Shown here: positions 39,947-50,973 of the stretch, piece by piece
Position numbering within the stretch: the first letter of the stretch is position 1
Layout: each line of letters opens with the position of its first letter
Assembly (NCBI RefSeq): GCF_001297775.1
Contig: NZ_LIFX01000015.1
Span: 1 to 64,000 of the forward strand
Length of the DNA: 64,000 nucleotides
Direction of reading: 5' to 3'
From: Trabulsiella odontotermitis
Lineage (GTDB): Bacteria; Pseudomonadota; Gammaproteobacteria; Enterobacterales; Enterobacteriaceae
Position numbers and translations under genes: made by a program
Notes under the pieces: model-generated
Seen by the model: the letters and a program-made list of their open reading frames with translations, nothing else
Databases searched by the model: none
Told to the model about the DNA's origin: nothing

Positions 39947-40567
39947 TTATTTTTTCGCAGCGAAACGGGCAGCAGCCTCGTCCCAGTTGACGACGTTCCA
40001 GAATTCTTTGATGTAGTCCGGACGACGGTTCTGGAATTTCAGGTAGTAAGCGTGTTCCCACACATCCAGGCCCAGGATCGGGAAACCGGACGTGCCAGAA
40101 ATGGCTTCGCCCATTAACGGGGAGTCCTGGTTCGCGGTAGAAACCACCGCCAGTTTGTCGCCTTTCAGCACCAGCCACGCCCAGCCAGAGCCGAAACGGG
40201 TGGCCGCGGCTTTCTCAAACTCTTCTTTAAATTTCTCAACAGAGCCGAAATCGCGCTCGATAGCGGCTTTCAGATCACCCTGCAGCGTGGTGCCTTTTTT
40301 CAGACCTTTCCAGAACAGGCTGTGGTTAGCGTGACCGCCCGCGTTGTTACGCAGCACGGTTTTTTTGTCCGCTGGCAGCTGATCCAGTTTGGTGATCAGT
40401 TCTTCAACCGGCAGGCTGGCGAATTCCGGCAGGCTTTCCAGTGCCGCATTCGCGTTGTTCACATAGGTCTGGTGATGCTTGGTGTGATGGATTTCCATCG
40501 TTTGTTTGTCGAAGTGCGGTTCAAGTGCATCATACGCGTATGGCAGCGATGGTAATGTATAGCTCAT
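39947..40567 (-). CDS. sodA: Superoxide dismutase [Mn]
   Basis: A 206-aa manganese superoxide dismutase. Metal ligands are H27, H82, D168 (LDVWEHAYY) and H172. The ATG at 40567 ([22 protein letters not shown]) gives the E. coli N-terminus; an upstream in-frame start would add METT. It dismutates superoxide in the cytoplasm and lies between kdgT and rhaT as in E. coli. Confidence 0.98.
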   Translation of the reverse strand: MSYTLPSLPYAYDALEPHFDKQTMEIHHTKHHQTYVNNANAALESLPEFASLPVEELITKLDQLPADKKTVLRNNAGGHANHSLFWKGLKKGTTLQGDLKAAIERDFGSVEKFKEEFEKAAATRFGSGWAWLVLKGDKLAVVSTANQDSPLMGEAISGTSGFPILGLDVWEHAYYLKFQNRRPDYIKEFWNVVNWDEAAARFAAKK

Positions 40568-40854
40568 AGTCGTCTCCATTATTGTCGGGCGGCAGAGGTG
40601 TTAACGCCGCGTAATCAGTTGGTTCATTATAGTTAATTAAATGATATTGAAAATGTTTATCAATGCCGTAGTTTTAATAAGGTTATAACCTTTGGTTATG
40701 ACGTTGTTTTTGTGAGGCCGCTCACCCCCATCATGCGCTCATTGCCAGTGTGGCGCGTATCGCGGCAACCGGTCGAAGGTTAATGCGTTGTACAATTTTT
40801 ACACTCATCCCGTCAGATGAAGATTCATCGACTTCAACGGTGAGGATAAAAACA
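40568..40854. promoter_or_regulatory. Divergent sodA/rhaT region with a possible Fur box
   Basis: This 287-bp gap carries the promoters of sodA and rhaT. Hexamers GATATT (40643), GAAAAT (40649) and TTTATC (40656) form a Fur-box-like array about 75-95 bp upstream of sodA; Fur repression of sodA is established in E. coli. The rhaT side presumably binds RhaS, but no site was assigned with confidence. Confidence 0.45.
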
Positions 40855-41889
40855 ATGAGTCACGCGATTACGATGGGTATTTTTTGGCATTTGATAGGCG
40901 CAGCCAGTGCAGCCTGTTTCTATGCCCCGTTTAAAAAAGTAAAACATTGGTCCTGGGAAACCATGTGGTCAATCGGGGGCATCGTCTCCTGGCTGATCCT
41001 GCCCTGGGCCGTCAGCGCCATGCTGCTTCCTGATTTCTGGGCCTATTACGGCTCTTTCTCCTCCTCCACGTTGCTGCCGGTATTCCTGTTTGGCGCTATG
41101 TGGGGCGTGGGTAACATCAACTATGGCCTGACTATGCGCTATCTCGGCATGTCGATGGGGATCGGTATCGCCATCGGTATTACCCTGGTGGTCGGGACAC
41201 TGATGACGCCGATCATCAACGGCAACTTTGATGTGTTGATTCACACCTCTGGCGGTCAGATGACGCTGCTGGGTGTTCTGGTCGCGCTCATTGGCGTGGG
41301 GATTGTGACCCGCGCAGGGCAGCTAAAAGAGCGCAAAATGGGTATCACGGCGGAAGAGTTCAACCTGAAGAAAGGCCTGGCGCTGGCGATCATGTGCGGG
41401 ATTTTCTCAGCAGGCATGTCATTTGCCATGAACGCCGCCAAACCGATGCATGAAGCCGCCGCCGCGTTAGGCGTCGATCCGCTGTATGTCGCATTGCCGA
41501 GCTATGTCGTTATCATGGGCGGCGGGGCGATCATCAACCTGGGTTTCTGCTTCATTCGTCTGGCAAAAGTGAAGGAACTGTCGCTAAAAGCCGACTTCTC
41601 GCTGGCAAAACCGCTGATCATCAGCAACGTTCTGCTCTCCATGCTGGGCGGTCTGATGTGGTATTTCCAGTTCTTCTTTTATGCCTGGGGCCACGCCCGC
41701 ATTCCGGCGCAGTATGACTATATGAGCTGGATGCTGCACATGAGTTTCTATGTGCTGTGCGGTGGTCTGGTGGGTCTGGTGCTGAAAGAGTGGAACAATG
41801 CGGGACGCCGTCCGGTGGGCGTACTGAGCCTCGGTTGCGTGGTGATTATCATCGCCGCCAATATCGTGGGCCTCGGCATGGCTAACTAA
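40855..41889 (+). CDS. rhaT: L-rhamnose:proton symporter
   Basis: A 344-aa inner-membrane protein of the drug/metabolite-transporter fold with ten hydrophobic segments, importing L-rhamnose with H+. The ATG at 40855 ([30 protein letters not shown]) matches E. coli RhaT in start and length and follows GTGAGGATAAAAACA. The stop overlaps the convergent rhaR stop by 4 bp. Confidence 0.97.
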   Translation: MSHAITMGIFWHLIGAASAACFYAPFKKVKHWSWETMWSIGGIVSWLILPWAVSAMLLPDFWAYYGSFSSSTLLPVFLFGAMWGVGNINYGLTMRYLGMSMGIGIAIGITLVVGTLMTPIINGNFDVLIHTSGGQMTLLGVLVALIGVGIVTRAGQLKERKMGITAEEFNLKKGLALAIMCGIFSAGMSFAMNAAKPMHEAAAALGVDPLYVALPSYVVIMGGGAIINLGFCFIRLAKVKELSLKADFSLAKPLIISNVLLSMLGGLMWYFQFFFYAWGHARIPAQYDYMSWMLHMSFYVLCGGLVGLVLKEWNNAGRRPVGVLSLGCVVIIIAANIVGLGMAN

Positions 41890-42731
41890 GCGGCACGACT
41901 GCGATGACGCCACTGCCCTGGCGTCATCCCCACTTCCCGGTTAAACACCACTGAAAAATAGTTACTGTCTTCAAAGCCGCACAGCATCGCGATGTCGCTG
42001 ATCATCTGCTCGGTGTGCTGGAGCAGATACTGCGCGTGGCAAATCCGCAACTGACGCAAATACTGGCTGATGGTCATGCCGGTCTGACTGCGAAACTGCT
42101 GACGCAATCCCCGCTCGCTACACCCTTCCTGAACACAAAACGCGTCCAGCATGAACGGCCGGTTGAGACTGCCCGCCAGCGCGGTAATCAGCTTATCCAG
42201 CAGGGCTTCGCGGTGCGTCGCGGCAAGGTTATCCGTGGCATAGCGGTGACGGCTCAGGGTTAATACCAGTTGCGCAAACAGCAACTCCGCCATGCCGCCG
42301 GACAACACATCCTGCCGGTTACTTTCATGTTCGAGCTGGTTTATCACCTGCCTTGCCTGCGCCATGCCGCTGCTGCCGATCCGCCAGTGCGGCGACCAGC
42401 ACGAGCCATGCAGACCGGGAATATGCGCCGCCCAGTCGAGATTCAGCGTCAGCCTTTCCGGGCAGTAAATAATATTCTGTAAAACCAGATCGTTCACCGA
42501 GGCGTAGGCGTGTTTGTCTTCAGCGCGAATATAAAACAGATCGCCGCGGGTGATGCGGTAAGGACGGTCGTTGAGGATATGCAGGCCGTTGCCGCGCCAC
42601 ACCAGCACCAGCTCGCAGAATTCATGGGTATGTTCGGCAAACACGTTTTGCGGATAACGATCAGCCACCGCCACCGCCTGGTCGGGCGACGCAAAAAAGT
42701 CCGCTTTGCGAAGAATAAGCTCACCAGGCAT
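41886..42731 (-). CDS. rhaR: AraC-family activator RhaR
   Basis: A 281-aa AraC/XylS regulator that binds L-rhamnose through its N-terminal cupin half and activates rhaSR. The C-terminal DNA-binding region has [33 protein letters not shown]. It is downstream of rhaS on the same strand with a 72-bp gap, and convergent with rhaT. The N-terminus begins [25 protein letters not shown], somewhat different from E. coli. Confidence 0.95.
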   Translation of the reverse strand: MPGELILRKADFFASPDQAVAVADRYPQNVFAEHTHEFCELVLVWRGNGLHILNDRPYRITRGDLFYIRAEDKHAYASVNDLVLQNIIYCPERLTLNLDWAAHIPGLHGSCWSPHWRIGSSGMAQARQVINQLEHESNRQDVLSGGMAELLFAQLVLTLSRHRYATDNLAATHREALLDKLITALAGSLNRPFMLDAFCVQEGCSERGLRQQFRSQTGMTISQYLRQLRICHAQYLLQHTEQMISDIAMLCGFEDSNYFSVVFNREVGMTPGQWRHRSRAA

Positions 42732-42803
42732 GATGCCACCTCATTGCTAACAACCCGCCATTATTGACTTTTTCACTGGCCAAAAACGGTGACTGGTTTC
42801 GCG

Positions 42804-43640
42804 TTACTGGAGGCTGGCGTCTCGCCCCTGACGAATATCTCGCGGTGACCAGTTAAATTCCCGGCGAAACAGCGTCGAAAAGTGGTTACTGTCGCCGAAA
42901 CCGCAGCGAAAGGCGATATCTGTCACACTCTCGTCGCTATGGCGCAACAGATGACGCGCTTTCATCAGGCGCACCCGGTTCAGATACCGCTGCGGCGTCA
43001 GTCCGGTATGCTGTTTGAGCTGTCGGTGCAGCGTACGCAGCGACAGTGAAAAACGCTCGGCAACCCCTTCCCAGCACACTTCTTCCGCAAAATGATCGTC
43101 CAGCCAGGCAATCAGCTGATTCAACCGGGCATCATTATTAGTGGCCTCCGCCGCGAGGCTGCTTTTGCGCAACTGGATCAGCAACTGCATAAACAGAATT
43201 TCGCGATTGGCGATGGTGTGTGCATCGTTGTCTTCTTCCCGCCTTTCCATCTGCGCGACGATCTGCCGCACCTGCTGCAACGCGCTCTGGTTAACCCGCC
43301 AGTGGGAAGGATAAACGCCGTTCTGCTCTTGCGGCAGCAGCCGATGCAGCCCGGCGAGAAACTGGAACGCTTCCGGCGAACGGTATAGCACGTTGGTCAG
43401 GCAGAGGTTATCGGTGTGCTCATAAAGATGCCGGTCATGATCGCGCACAAAGCAGACCGTTCCGCCGCTGATGGTATAGGGTTGACCGTTAAAAACGTGA
43501 ATGCCCGTACCATGCTCAACGATCACAATCTCATGAAAATCATGATGATGTTCGGGAAATTCGGGCTGGGGAAGCCGCGGCTCGATCGCCACCGAAGCGA
43601 TGCCCGACGGGAAAAAATCCACACTGTGCAACACGGTCAT
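42804..43640 (-). CDS. rhaS: AraC-family activator RhaS
   Basis: A 278-aa AraC/XylS regulator that activates rhaBAD and rhaT in the presence of L-rhamnose. The C-terminal helix-turn-helix pair includes [19 protein letters not shown] and [21 protein letters not shown] chose the ATG at 43640 ([13 protein letters not shown]), the E. coli start; the in-frame ATG at 43700 would add 20 residues. It is divergent from rhaB across a 302-bp control region. Confidence 0.96.
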   Translation of the reverse strand: MTVLHSVDFFPSGIASVAIEPRLPQPEFPEHHHDFHEIVIVEHGTGIHVFNGQPYTISGGTVCFVRDHDRHLYEHTDNLCLTNVLYRSPEAFQFLAGLHRLLPQEQNGVYPSHWRVNQSALQQVRQIVAQMERREEDNDAHTIANREILFMQLLIQLRKSSLAAEATNNDARLNQLIAWLDDHFAEEVCWEGVAERFSLSLRTLHRQLKQHTGLTPQRYLNRVRLMKARHLLRHSDESVTDIAFRCGFGDSNHFSTLFRREFNWSPRDIRQGRDASLQ

Positions 43641-43942
43641 GACGCCTCCCACCAGATGAGAAAAGTTATCAGGATAATAAGTGGGGCGCGGCAATCTCAC
43701 CTTGAATTTTTGACAATAAAGCGCGCAAAGCCTGCCGTTTTTTCAAGAAACGTCCGGAAAGATCAGGAAATGCGGCGAACGTCACACCAGGTCAGATCAG
43801 GCTCAAAACTGGAAACTGTGAGCTGCCTCACCTTCACCTTTGCTTTCTTGCCAGCGCCAATTTTCGCCTGTCAGTAACAAGAAGGTAGCGCTGTTGCGCT
43901 CTTTTTAGACTGAATGCACTGATTATCTGAAGGACCCCTGAG
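43641..43942. promoter_or_regulatory. rhaSR/rhaBAD divergent control region
   Basis: The 302-bp region contains a CRP site, TGTGA-GCTGCC-TCACC at 43817-43832. A stretch at about 43862-43912 closely follows the E. coli rhaBAD RhaS site and promoter (CCTGTCAGTAACAAGAAGGT ... CTTTTTAGACTG). RhaS activation of rhaBAD with CRP is therefore expected. A GCGCTGTTGCGC palindrome lies within the promoter part. Confidence 0.8.
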
Positions 43943-45412
43943 ATGACTTTTCGCCATTGTGTCGCCGTAGATTTAGGCGCTTCCAGCGGGCGTGTGATGC
44001 TTGCCAGTTATGACCGCGAACAACGTTCTTTATCGCTTCGCGAGGCGCATCGCTTTGTGAACTGCCTGCAAAAAAGGGACGGTTTTGACTGCTGGGATAT
44101 CGACAGTCTTGAGGCGGGCATTCGCCGCGGGCTGGAAAATGTCTGCGCCGAAGGCATTCTCATCGACAGCATCGGCATCGACACCTGGGGCGTCGATTAT
44201 GTGCTGCTGGATAAACAGGGCCAGCGCGTCGGGCTGCCGGTGTCTTATCGCGACAGTCGCACGCAGGGGGTGATGCAACAAGCGCAAACGCAGTTGGGTA
44301 AAGCCGATATCTACCAGCGTAGCGGCATTCAGTTTCTGCCGTTTAATACGCTCTATCAGTTCCATGCGCTGGCAACGCAACAGCCGGAACTGCTCGACCG
44401 CGTCGCCCATGCCCTGTTGATCCCCGACTATTTCAGCTACCGCCTGACCGGCAAGCTGAACTGGGAATATACCAACGCCACCACCACGCAACTGATCAAC
44501 ATTAACACCGACAGCTGGGACGAAAAGCTGCTCGACTGGACGGGCGTTCCGCGCCGCTGGTTTGGCACGCCAACGCATCCGGGCAATGTCATCGGCCACT
44601 GGCGCTGCCCGCAAGGGAATGCCATTCCGGTGGTGGCGGTGGCCAGCCACGATACCGCCAGCGCGGTCATCGCCTCGCCGCTGAACGGCAGCGATGCGGC
44701 GTATCTCTCTTCCGGCACCTGGTCGCTGATGGGCTTTGAGAGCAAAACGCCCTGCACCAGCGACGCGGCGTTGCAGGCCAACATCACCAATGAAGGCGGT
44801 GCGGAAGGTCGCTATCGCGTGCTGAAAAATATTATGGGCCTGTGGCTGCTGCAACGCGTACTGCGCGAGCAGAACGTTGAGGATCTGCAGGCGCTGATCG
44901 CCGACACCGCAGCGCTTCCGGCCTGCCGCTTCGTGATCAACCCCAACGACGATCGCTTCATTAACCCCGACAACATGAGCGCGGAAATCCAGGCCGCCTG
45001 CCGCGAAAGCCAGCAGCCGGAGCCCACTACGGCGGCACAACTGGCGCGCTGTATTTTCGACAGTCTGGCGCTGCTGTATGCCCGTGTGCTGGAAGAGCTC
45101 ACCGCCCTGCGCGGCCAGCCATTCAGCCAGTTGCACATCGTCGGCGGCGGCTGCCAGAACCCGTTGCTTAACCAGTTGTGCGCCGACGCCTGCGGCATCA
45201 CCGTGATCGCCGGACCAACAGAAGCATCAACGCTCGGCAACATTGGCGTTCAGTTGATGACGCTCGATGAACTGAACAACGTCGACGATTTCCGCCAGGT
45301 GGTGAGCAAGAACTACGACCTGATCACTTATACGCCCAATCCGAACCATGAAATTGCCCGCTATGTTGCGCAGTTTCAGCCGCAACCACAGACAAAGGAG
45401 CTTTGCGCATGA
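43943..45412 (+). CDS. rhaB: Rhamnulokinase
   Basis: A 489-aa FGGY-family sugar kinase phosphorylating L-rhamnulose at O1. The N-terminal phosphate motif is [25 protein letters not shown] and SHDTASAV contribute to the active site, with [19 protein letters not shown] in the C-terminal ATPase lobe. It is the first gene of rhaBAD; its stop overlaps the rhaA start by 4 bp. Confidence 0.97.
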   Translation: MTFRHCVAVDLGASSGRVMLASYDREQRSLSLREAHRFVNCLQKRDGFDCWDIDSLEAGIRRGLENVCAEGILIDSIGIDTWGVDYVLLDKQGQRVGLPVSYRDSRTQGVMQQAQTQLGKADIYQRSGIQFLPFNTLYQFHALATQQPELLDRVAHALLIPDYFSYRLTGKLNWEYTNATTTQLININTDSWDEKLLDWTGVPRRWFGTPTHPGNVIGHWRCPQGNAIPVVAVASHDTASAVIASPLNGSDAAYLSSGTWSLMGFESKTPCTSDAALQANITNEGGAEGRYRVLKNIMGLWLLQRVLREQNVEDLQALIADTAALPACRFVINPNDDRFINPDNMSAEIQAACRESQQPEPTTAAQLARCIFDSLALLYARVLEELTALRGQPFSQLHIVGGGCQNPLLNQLCADACGITVIAGPTEASTLGNIGVQLMTLDELNNVDDFRQVVSKNYDLITYTPNPNHEIARYVAQFQPQPQTKELCA

Positions 45413-46668
45413 CCACTCAAACAGAACAGGCATGGGAACTGGCTAAACAACGTTTTGCCGCCATCGGTGTGGATGTCGAGCAGGCGCTGCGCCAGCTCGA
45501 TCGCTTACCGGTTTCAATGCATTGCTGGCAGGGCGACGACGTGGCCGGTTTCGAAAACCCGACCGGCGCGTTGACCGGCGGGATCCAGGCTACCGGCAAC
45601 TATCCCGGAAAAGCACGCAACGCCACGGAGCTTCGCGCTGATCTCGAACTGGCACTGAGCCTGATCCCGGGGCCAAAACGCCTGAATCTGCACGCGATTT
45701 ACCTTGAATCCGACGCGCCGGTCGCCCGTAACGACATCAAACCGGAACATTTCGTCAACTGGGTGAAATGGGCGAAAGCCAACCAGCTGGGGCTGGACTT
45801 TAACCCCTCCTGCTTCTCGCATCCGCTGAGCGCTGACGGCTTCACTCTCGCCCACGCCAATGACGAGATCCGCCAGTTCTGGATTGACCACTGCAAGGCC
45901 AGCCGCCGCGTGTCAGCGTACTTTGGCGAACAGTTGGGCACCCCGTCGGTGATGAACATCTGGATCCCGGACGGCATGAAAGATCTTACCGTTGACCGCT
46001 TCGCACCGCGCCAGCGCCTGCTGAATGCGCTGGACGAGATCATCAGCGAGAAACTGAACCCGGCGCACCATATCGACGCCGTGGAAAGCAAGCTGTTCGG
46101 CATTGGCGCCGAAAGTTACACCGTGGGCTCGAACGAGTTCTACATGGGGTACGCCACCAGCCGCCAGACCGCGCTGTGTCTCGATGCGGGTCATTTCCAC
46201 CCGACAGAAGTGATCTCCGACAAAATCTCTGCCGCGATGCTGTTTGTGCCGCGCCTGCTGCTGCACGTCAGCCGCCCGGTGCGCTGGGACAGCGACCACG
46301 TGGTGCTGCTGGATGACGAAACCCAGGCCATCGCCAGCGAAATCATCCGTCACGACCTGTTCGACCGCGTCCACATCGGTCTGGACTTCTTCGACGCCTC
46401 CATTAACCGCATCGCGGCGTGGGTCATCGGCACCCGCAACATGAAGAAAGCCCTGCTGCGCGCGCTGCTGGAGCCGACCGCCGAACTGCGTCAGCTGGAG
46501 CTGGACGGCGATTACACCGCGCGCCTGGCGCTGCTGGAAGAACAGAAATCGCTGCCGTGGCAGGCGGTATGGGAAATGTACTGCCAGCGCCATGACACGC
46601 CAGCAGGCAGCCAGTGGCTGGAAAACGTCCGCGCGTATGAGAAAGACGTACTGGCCAGTCGCAAGTAA
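45409..46668 (+). CDS. rhaA: L-rhamnose isomerase
   Basis: A 419-aa metal-dependent TIM-barrel enzyme converting L-rhamnose to L-rhamnulose. The region [12 protein letters not shown] and the metal-site segments around [17 protein letters not shown] and [11 protein letters not shown] are intact. The ATG at 45409 overlaps the rhaB stop (ATGA) with GGAG upstream; length is the same as E. coli RhaA. Confidence 0.98.
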   Translation: MTTQTEQAWELAKQRFAAIGVDVEQALRQLDRLPVSMHCWQGDDVAGFENPTGALTGGIQATGNYPGKARNATELRADLELALSLIPGPKRLNLHAIYLESDAPVARNDIKPEHFVNWVKWAKANQLGLDFNPSCFSHPLSADGFTLAHANDEIRQFWIDHCKASRRVSAYFGEQLGTPSVMNIWIPDGMKDLTVDRFAPRQRLLNALDEIISEKLNPAHHIDAVESKLFGIGAESYTVGSNEFYMGYATSRQTALCLDAGHFHPTEVISDKISAAMLFVPRLLLHVSRPVRWDSDHVVLLDDETQAIASEIIRHDLFDRVHIGLDFFDASINRIAAWVIGTRNMKKALLRALLEPTAELRQLELDGDYTARLALLEEQKSLPWQAVWEMYCQRHDTPAGSQWLENVRAYEKDVLASRK

Positions 46669-46673
46669 ACATA

Positions 46674-46709
46674 TTGCCCGGCGGCACTTCGCTTGCCGGG
46701 CCTACAAGT
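46674..46709. repeat. REP element between rhaA and rhaD
   Basis: TTGCCCGGCGGCACTTCGCT followed by TGCCGGGCCTACAAGT is a typical enterobacterial REP palindrome in the rhaA-rhaD gap. Such elements are usually transcribed and protect upstream mRNA from 3' decay. Confidence 0.85.
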
Positions 46710-46747
46710 ACAGAGTCACCCGGCATTTTCAAAGGAACCACAAGACT

Positions 46748-47578
46748 ATGCAGACCATTCTCGATTCCTGGTTCGTCCAGGGCATGATCAAAGCCACTTC
46801 TGACGCCTGGCTGAAAGGCTGGGACGAACGCAACGGCGGCAACCTGACGTTGCGGCTGGATGATGCGGATATCGCGCCGTACCGTGCTGATTTTCACCCA
46901 CAACCGCGTTACATCGCCCTGAGCCAGCCGCTGCCACAACTTGCTGGCATGCCGTTTATCGTCACCGGCTCCGGCAAATTTTTCCGCAACGTACAGCTCG
47001 ATCCGACCGCGAATCTCGGCGTGGTGAAAGTCGATAACGACGGCGCCGGTTATCACATTTTGTGGGGACTGACGGACGACGCCGTACCAACCTCGGAACT
47101 GCCCGCACACTTCCAGTCTCATTGTGAGCGTATTCGCGCCACGGGCGGTAAAGACCGCGTCATCATGCATTGTCACGCCACCAATCTGATTGCGCTGACC
47201 TATGTCCTGGAAAATCGTACTGATCTCTTCACCCGTAAGCTGTGGGAAGGCAGTACCGAGTGTCTGGTGGTGTTCCCCGATGGCGTCGGCATTCTGCCGT
47301 GGATGGTACCGGGCACGGATGACATCGGCCAGGCCACGGCTCAGGAAATGCAAAAACACGCGCTGGTATTGTGGCCCTTCCACGGTGTCTTTGGCAGCGG
47401 CCCGACGCTGGATGAAACCTTTGGCTTGATCGACACCGCCGAAAAATCCGCGCAAGTGTTAGTCAAAGTTTATTCGATGGGCGGCATGAAGCAGACCATT
47501 ACCCGCGAGCAACTCATCGCGCTGGGTCAACGCTTTGGCGTCACCCCACTGGCAAGCGCACTCGAACTCTACCCATAA
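46748..47578 (+). CDS. rhaD: Rhamnulose-1-phosphate aldolase
   Basis: A 276-aa class II zinc aldolase splitting L-rhamnulose 1-phosphate into dihydroxyacetone phosphate and L-lactaldehyde. Zinc ligands are H141 and H143 (IMHCHATN) and H212 (LWPFHGVFG), with catalytic E117. The ATG at 46748 follows AAAGGAACCACAAGACT. It is followed after 49 bp by a lactaldehyde-reductase-type gene, which would process its product. Confidence 0.97.
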   Translation: MQTILDSWFVQGMIKATSDAWLKGWDERNGGNLTLRLDDADIAPYRADFHPQPRYIALSQPLPQLAGMPFIVTGSGKFFRNVQLDPTANLGVVKVDNDGAGYHILWGLTDDAVPTSELPAHFQSHCERIRATGGKDRVIMHCHATNLIALTYVLENRTDLFTRKLWEGSTECLVVFPDGVGILPWMVPGTDDIGQATAQEMQKHALVLWPFHGVFGSGPTLDETFGLIDTAEKSAQVLVKVYSMGGMKQTITREQLIALGQRFGVTPLASALELYP

Positions 47579-47627
47579 CCACGCGCCTGCCGCCGGAAAA
47601 ATCACAGCAAATATTAAGGAGAGTTAT

Positions 47628-48776
47628 ATGAGTTTTATGCTGGCACTACCCAAAATCAGCCTGCATGGCGCGGGCGCGATTGGCGATATGGTGAACATGG
47701 TGGCAGGCAAACAGTGGGGCAAGGCGCTGATTGTCACCGACGGGCAACTCGTCAAACTGGGGCTGCTCGACAGCCTGTTTGCCGCGCTGGATGCCCATCA
47801 GATGCCATATCACCTGTTTGATGACGTTTTCCCGAACCCGACAGAAGCGCTGGTGCAACAAGGCCTTAGCGCTTACAAGTCGTCGCAGTGCGATTACCTG
47901 ATCGCCTTCGGCGGCGGCAGCCCAATCGATACCGCCAAAGCCATTAAGATCCTGACCGCCAACCCCGGTCCGTCAACGGCCTATTCCGGCGTGGGTAAAG
48001 TGAAAAACCCGGGCGTACCGCTGGTGGCAATCAACACCACCGCCGGTACCGCGGCGGAGATGACCAGCAACGCGGTGATCATCGACAGCGAACGGCAGGT
48101 CAAAGAGGTGATTATCGACGCGAACATTATCCCGGATATTGCCGTTGATGACGCCAGCGTGATGCTGGAGATCCCGGCGTCAGTAACCGCCGCCACCGGC
48201 ATGGATGCGCTGACGCACGCGATTGAAGCGTATGTTTCTGTTGGCGCGCACCCGCTGACCGATGCTAACGCGCTGGAAGCGATTCGCCTGATCACTCTCT
48301 GGCTGCCGAAAGCTGTCGATGATGGTCACAACCTTGAAGCGCGCGAGCAAATGGCGTTCGGTCAGTATCTGGCGGGAATGGCCTTCAACAGCGCGGGTCT
48401 GGGGCTGGTTCACGCGCTGGCGCACCAGCCGGGCGCCACGCACAATCTGCCGCACGGGGTGTGTAATGCCATCCTGCTGCCGATCATCGAAAACTTTAAC
48501 CGCCCGAACGCTGTGGCGCGCTTTGCCCGTGTGGCACAGGCCATGGGCGTGGAAACGCGCGGCATGAGCGACGAAGCCGCCAGCATGGAAGCCATCAACG
48601 CGATTCGTCAGTTAAGCGTCAGGGTCGGTATCCCGTCCGGCTTCAGTAAACTGGGCGTCACCAGAGCGGATATCGAAGGCTGGCTGGACAAAGCACTCGC
48701 CGATCCGTGCGCACCGTGTAACCCGCGCACTGCCAGCCGCGACGAAGTTCGTGAGCTGTATCTGGAGGCGTTATGA
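47628..48776 (+). CDS. Iron-dependent alcohol dehydrogenase, probable lactaldehyde reductase
   Basis: A 382-aa group III alcohol dehydrogenase of the FucO type. It has the nucleotide motif [13 protein letters not shown] and iron ligands D193 and H197 ([12 protein letters not shown]), H262 ([10 protein letters not shown]) and H276 (HNLPHGVCN). It would reduce the L-lactaldehyde made by RhaD to 1,2-propanediol, mainly under anaerobic conditions. E. coli K-12 lacks this gene here and uses fucO elsewhere. AAGGAGAGTTAT precedes the ATG; its stop overlaps the rhaM start, so it belongs to the rha operon. Confidence 0.9.
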   Translation: MSFMLALPKISLHGAGAIGDMVNMVAGKQWGKALIVTDGQLVKLGLLDSLFAALDAHQMPYHLFDDVFPNPTEALVQQGLSAYKSSQCDYLIAFGGGSPIDTAKAIKILTANPGPSTAYSGVGKVKNPGVPLVAINTTAGTAAEMTSNAVIIDSERQVKEVIIDANIIPDIAVDDASVMLEIPASVTAATGMDALTHAIEAYVSVGAHPLTDANALEAIRLITLWLPKAVDDGHNLEAREQMAFGQYLAGMAFNSAGLGLVHALAHQPGATHNLPHGVCNAILLPIIENFNRPNAVARFARVAQAMGVETRGMSDEAASMEAINAIRQLSVRVGIPSGFSKLGVTRADIEGWLDKALADPCAPCNPRTASRDEVRELYLEAL

Positions 48777-49087
48777 TCCGCAAAGCGTTCGTTATGCAGG
48801 TCAACCCTGACGCGCATGAGGAGTATGCGCGCCGCCACAATCCAATCTGGCCAGAGCTGGAAGCCACGCTGAAGGCACACGGCGCGCATCACTACGCGAT
48901 TTACCTCGACGAAGCACGCAACCTGCTGTTCGCCAGTGTTGAGATTGAATCAGAAGCGCGCTGGGATGCCGTCGCCAGCACCGAGGTCTGCCAGCGCTGG
49001 TGGAAACACATGCGTGATGTCATGCCCGCCAACCCGGACAACAGCCCGGTCAGCGCGGAGTTGAAGCCGGTGTTTTATCTGGTGTAA
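48773..49087 (+). CDS. rhaM: L-rhamnose mutarotase
   Basis: A 104-aa protein that interconverts the anomers of L-rhamnose. It has [29 protein letters not shown] with the likely catalytic histidine (RRHNPIW), and [17 protein letters not shown] near the C-terminus. Its ATG overlaps the stop of the dehydrogenase gene (ATGA). It is the last gene of the rhamnose operon. Confidence 0.96.
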   Translation: MIRKAFVMQVNPDAHEEYARRHNPIWPELEATLKAHGAHHYAIYLDEARNLLFASVEIESEARWDAVASTEVCQRWWKHMRDVMPANPDNSPVSAELKPVFYLV

Positions 49088-49093
49088 TGCAAC

Positions 49094-49122
49094 ACGCCGG
49101 GCAGCATAATGTTGCCCGGCGT
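49094..49122. terminator. Bidirectional terminator between rhaM and the porin gene
   Basis: ACGCCGGGCA (49094-49103) and TGCCCGGCGT (49113-49122) form a perfect 10-bp stem followed by TTTCC on the plus strand. It lies between the convergent rhaM and porin genes. Confidence 0.85.
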
Positions 49123-49129
49123 TTTCCTG

Positions 49130-50473
49130 TCAAAAGTAATATTTAAACCGCACTCTTCCGCCATAGCGATTGTCATCGCTGCTACCGGCGTTATCACCCT
49201 GCAGTGTCGACCAGTACGCCCCCAGGTAGATATTAAAGTTCTCCATATCCATCACGTTCGGGATTTGGTAAGACGCATGGATGGTATGAATGTCATAAGT
49301 GCCAGCGTCATCAAACCAGACATCGTCATCACGCGGAATATCACCAACATCTTCCACTTTATTGTGCGCATAGATATAGCCCAGTTCGAAGCGTTTCCAC
49401 AGCGCGTTAACGGCCGCCGTGAAGTCTTCTTCATCACTGCCATCCATATAGGCGGTGTTAAGATTCACCACCACGCCGTTGTCCGGGTCGTTCTGCAGAC
49501 CGTTCCAGGTCATGGTCATGCCATAACCGGTGCGATCAGACTGATCGACAAAGTTGCCCTGACTGTCGGTGTATCCGTAGGCGTTGCTGATCACGTTGGA
49601 TTCCATGGCTGCCGCCACGGAGAAGGCACCCTGCGACCAGGCAATCACCGGGCGCAAATAAGCGACGTTTCTCTGCTGTTCCATGTCGCGGCCATGATAA
49701 GCGTTATCCTGATACAGTGAGGTTCCGTCTTCGAGCAGCGTGTTCAGTTCGAAATACCAGTCACCCATCTGTTTACTCATCAGGAAATTGCCACCGGCAT
49801 CGGAACGTCCGCGCCCTTCTTTCATCATGTAGATATAACCGCTGCCATCATCATAAAGATCGTTCGCGGTATTCCCGGAGTGTTCAACAAACGTATCCTG
49901 ATTCAGCGGGAACATATCATAGGCTTCGAAACGACCCACTTTTATTTGCCAGTCTTTTTCCTGTCCAAAAAAGAAAACGGCGTCATCAAGATCCATCGAA
50001 CCTGTCATATCCGCCAGCGGCTGCGCTGAAAACCCAGCGAAATATCCGTTCTTGATTTTCCTTATGCCGTCAAACCCTAACAGGATGCGCCCATTGAGAT
50101 CCCACCGTTCATTACTGTTATCCGTATTGGAAATAAGCGAACCTGCCCGGCTTTCAGCGTCCATATTAAATTCCACATCGCCATAGACTTTCAGATCGCC
50201 ATAACCGGAGAGCGTTAACGTCGGCGCTGCGCTGTTTTTCGCCGTTTCTTCAGGTGGCGTTTCGCTGCGTGTGGCGACCTGGTTTTGCGCCACCTGCTCC
50301 GCTTTAAGTTGTTGTACCTCCTTCTCCGCCTGCGCCGCGCGATTTTCCGCGGCCTCCAGCCTGTCTTCGAGCTGCTGCAGACGTTGTTCCAGCGTCAGTG
50401 ACGATGTTTTTGCCAGACCTGTATTTGCCGCCAGTAATAACCCGACAGCCACTGCCAGTATTGATTTATTCAT
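49130..50473 (-). CDS. Outer-membrane carbohydrate porin with N-terminal coiled coil
   Basis: A 447-aa protein with a signal peptide (MNKSILAVAVGLLLAANTGLA). A heptad-rich coiled coil follows (about residues 25-62, LEQRLQQLEDRLEAAENRAA), then a linker, then a beta-barrel ending in the aromatic RVRFKYYF. The architecture recalls sucrose/raffinose porins such as ScrY and RafY, whose coiled coils trimerise in the periplasm. I chose the ATG at 50473, preceded by CGAGGAAGACGG; a longer in-frame start at 50710 lacks a signal peptide. Position between rhaM and frvA suggests uptake of a rhamnose-containing or frv-related glycan. The substrate is unknown. Confidence 0.82.
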   Translation of the reverse strand: MNKSILAVAVGLLLAANTGLAKTSSLTLEQRLQQLEDRLEAAENRAAQAEKEVQQLKAEQVAQNQVATRSETPPEETAKNSAAPTLTLSGYGDLKVYGDVEFNMDAESRAGSLISNTDNSNERWDLNGRILLGFDGIRKIKNGYFAGFSAQPLADMTGSMDLDDAVFFFGQEKDWQIKVGRFEAYDMFPLNQDTFVEHSGNTANDLYDDGSGYIYMMKEGRGRSDAGGNFLMSKQMGDWYFELNTLLEDGTSLYQDNAYHGRDMEQQRNVAYLRPVIAWSQGAFSVAAAMESNVISNAYGYTDSQGNFVDQSDRTGYGMTMTWNGLQNDPDNGVVVNLNTAYMDGSDEEDFTAAVNALWKRFELGYIYAHNKVEDVGDIPRDDDVWFDDAGTYDIHTIHASYQIPNVMDMENFNIYLGAYWSTLQGDNAGSSDDNRYGGRVRFKYYF

Positions 50474-50973
50474 TACCCGTCTTCCTCGAGGTAATAGAGT
50501 GGATAACGGAATCAAGGTTCCGTCGCGAAATAAACATAATGGCGATGAATAAATTATTGCTTTAATTGTTGAGCGCAAAGACACTGCGCCACAGGCGTGG
50601 GAATAATAGGAAGAGAATAAAAATAATGAAAAGAGCGTTATCACAATAACGTGAGCAAGATAACAGCGTTTTTTATTTATATAAACTTTACGAATAGCGA
50701 CACAAAACAATCAGGTGGAATATTTTCAGTAATAATTCTTCCAGATAATTATTTAATTGAATAACTTCTCTATATTGATGGTAGAATTATATTTATTAGT
50801 CTTATCACCACGCGTTATCCTTGCTCAGAACTCAAAAAAGAAAGTGTGTTGCAGGACACAAAAAACGCCGCCAGATGGGCGGCGTCTTGTCACCTGCCTC
50901 TGACATATTCCCGCTCATTTCCTGACCATCGCCCCGTTACAATCTAACTGATTATCTTAGACGGAGTGACCCA
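50474..50973. promoter_or_regulatory. 500-bp divergent region between the porin gene and frvA
   Basis: No gene is supported here. The centre is very AT-rich. A perfect palindrome, CGTTAT-CACA-ATAACG at 50636-50651, is about 165 bp upstream of the porin start and is a candidate operator. Nearer frvA is a GC-rich hairpin (listed separately). The porin promoter and frvABXR promoter must both lie in this stretch; none was assigned exactly. Confidence 0.4.
50865..50885 (-). terminator. Hairpin upstream of frvA, terminator-like on the minus strand
   Basis: ACGCCGCC (50865-50872) and GGCGGCGT (50878-50885) form a perfect 8-bp stem with AGATG loop. On the minus strand a T-rich tract follows, so it could end leftward transcription although no gene ends here. 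Confidence 0.55.
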
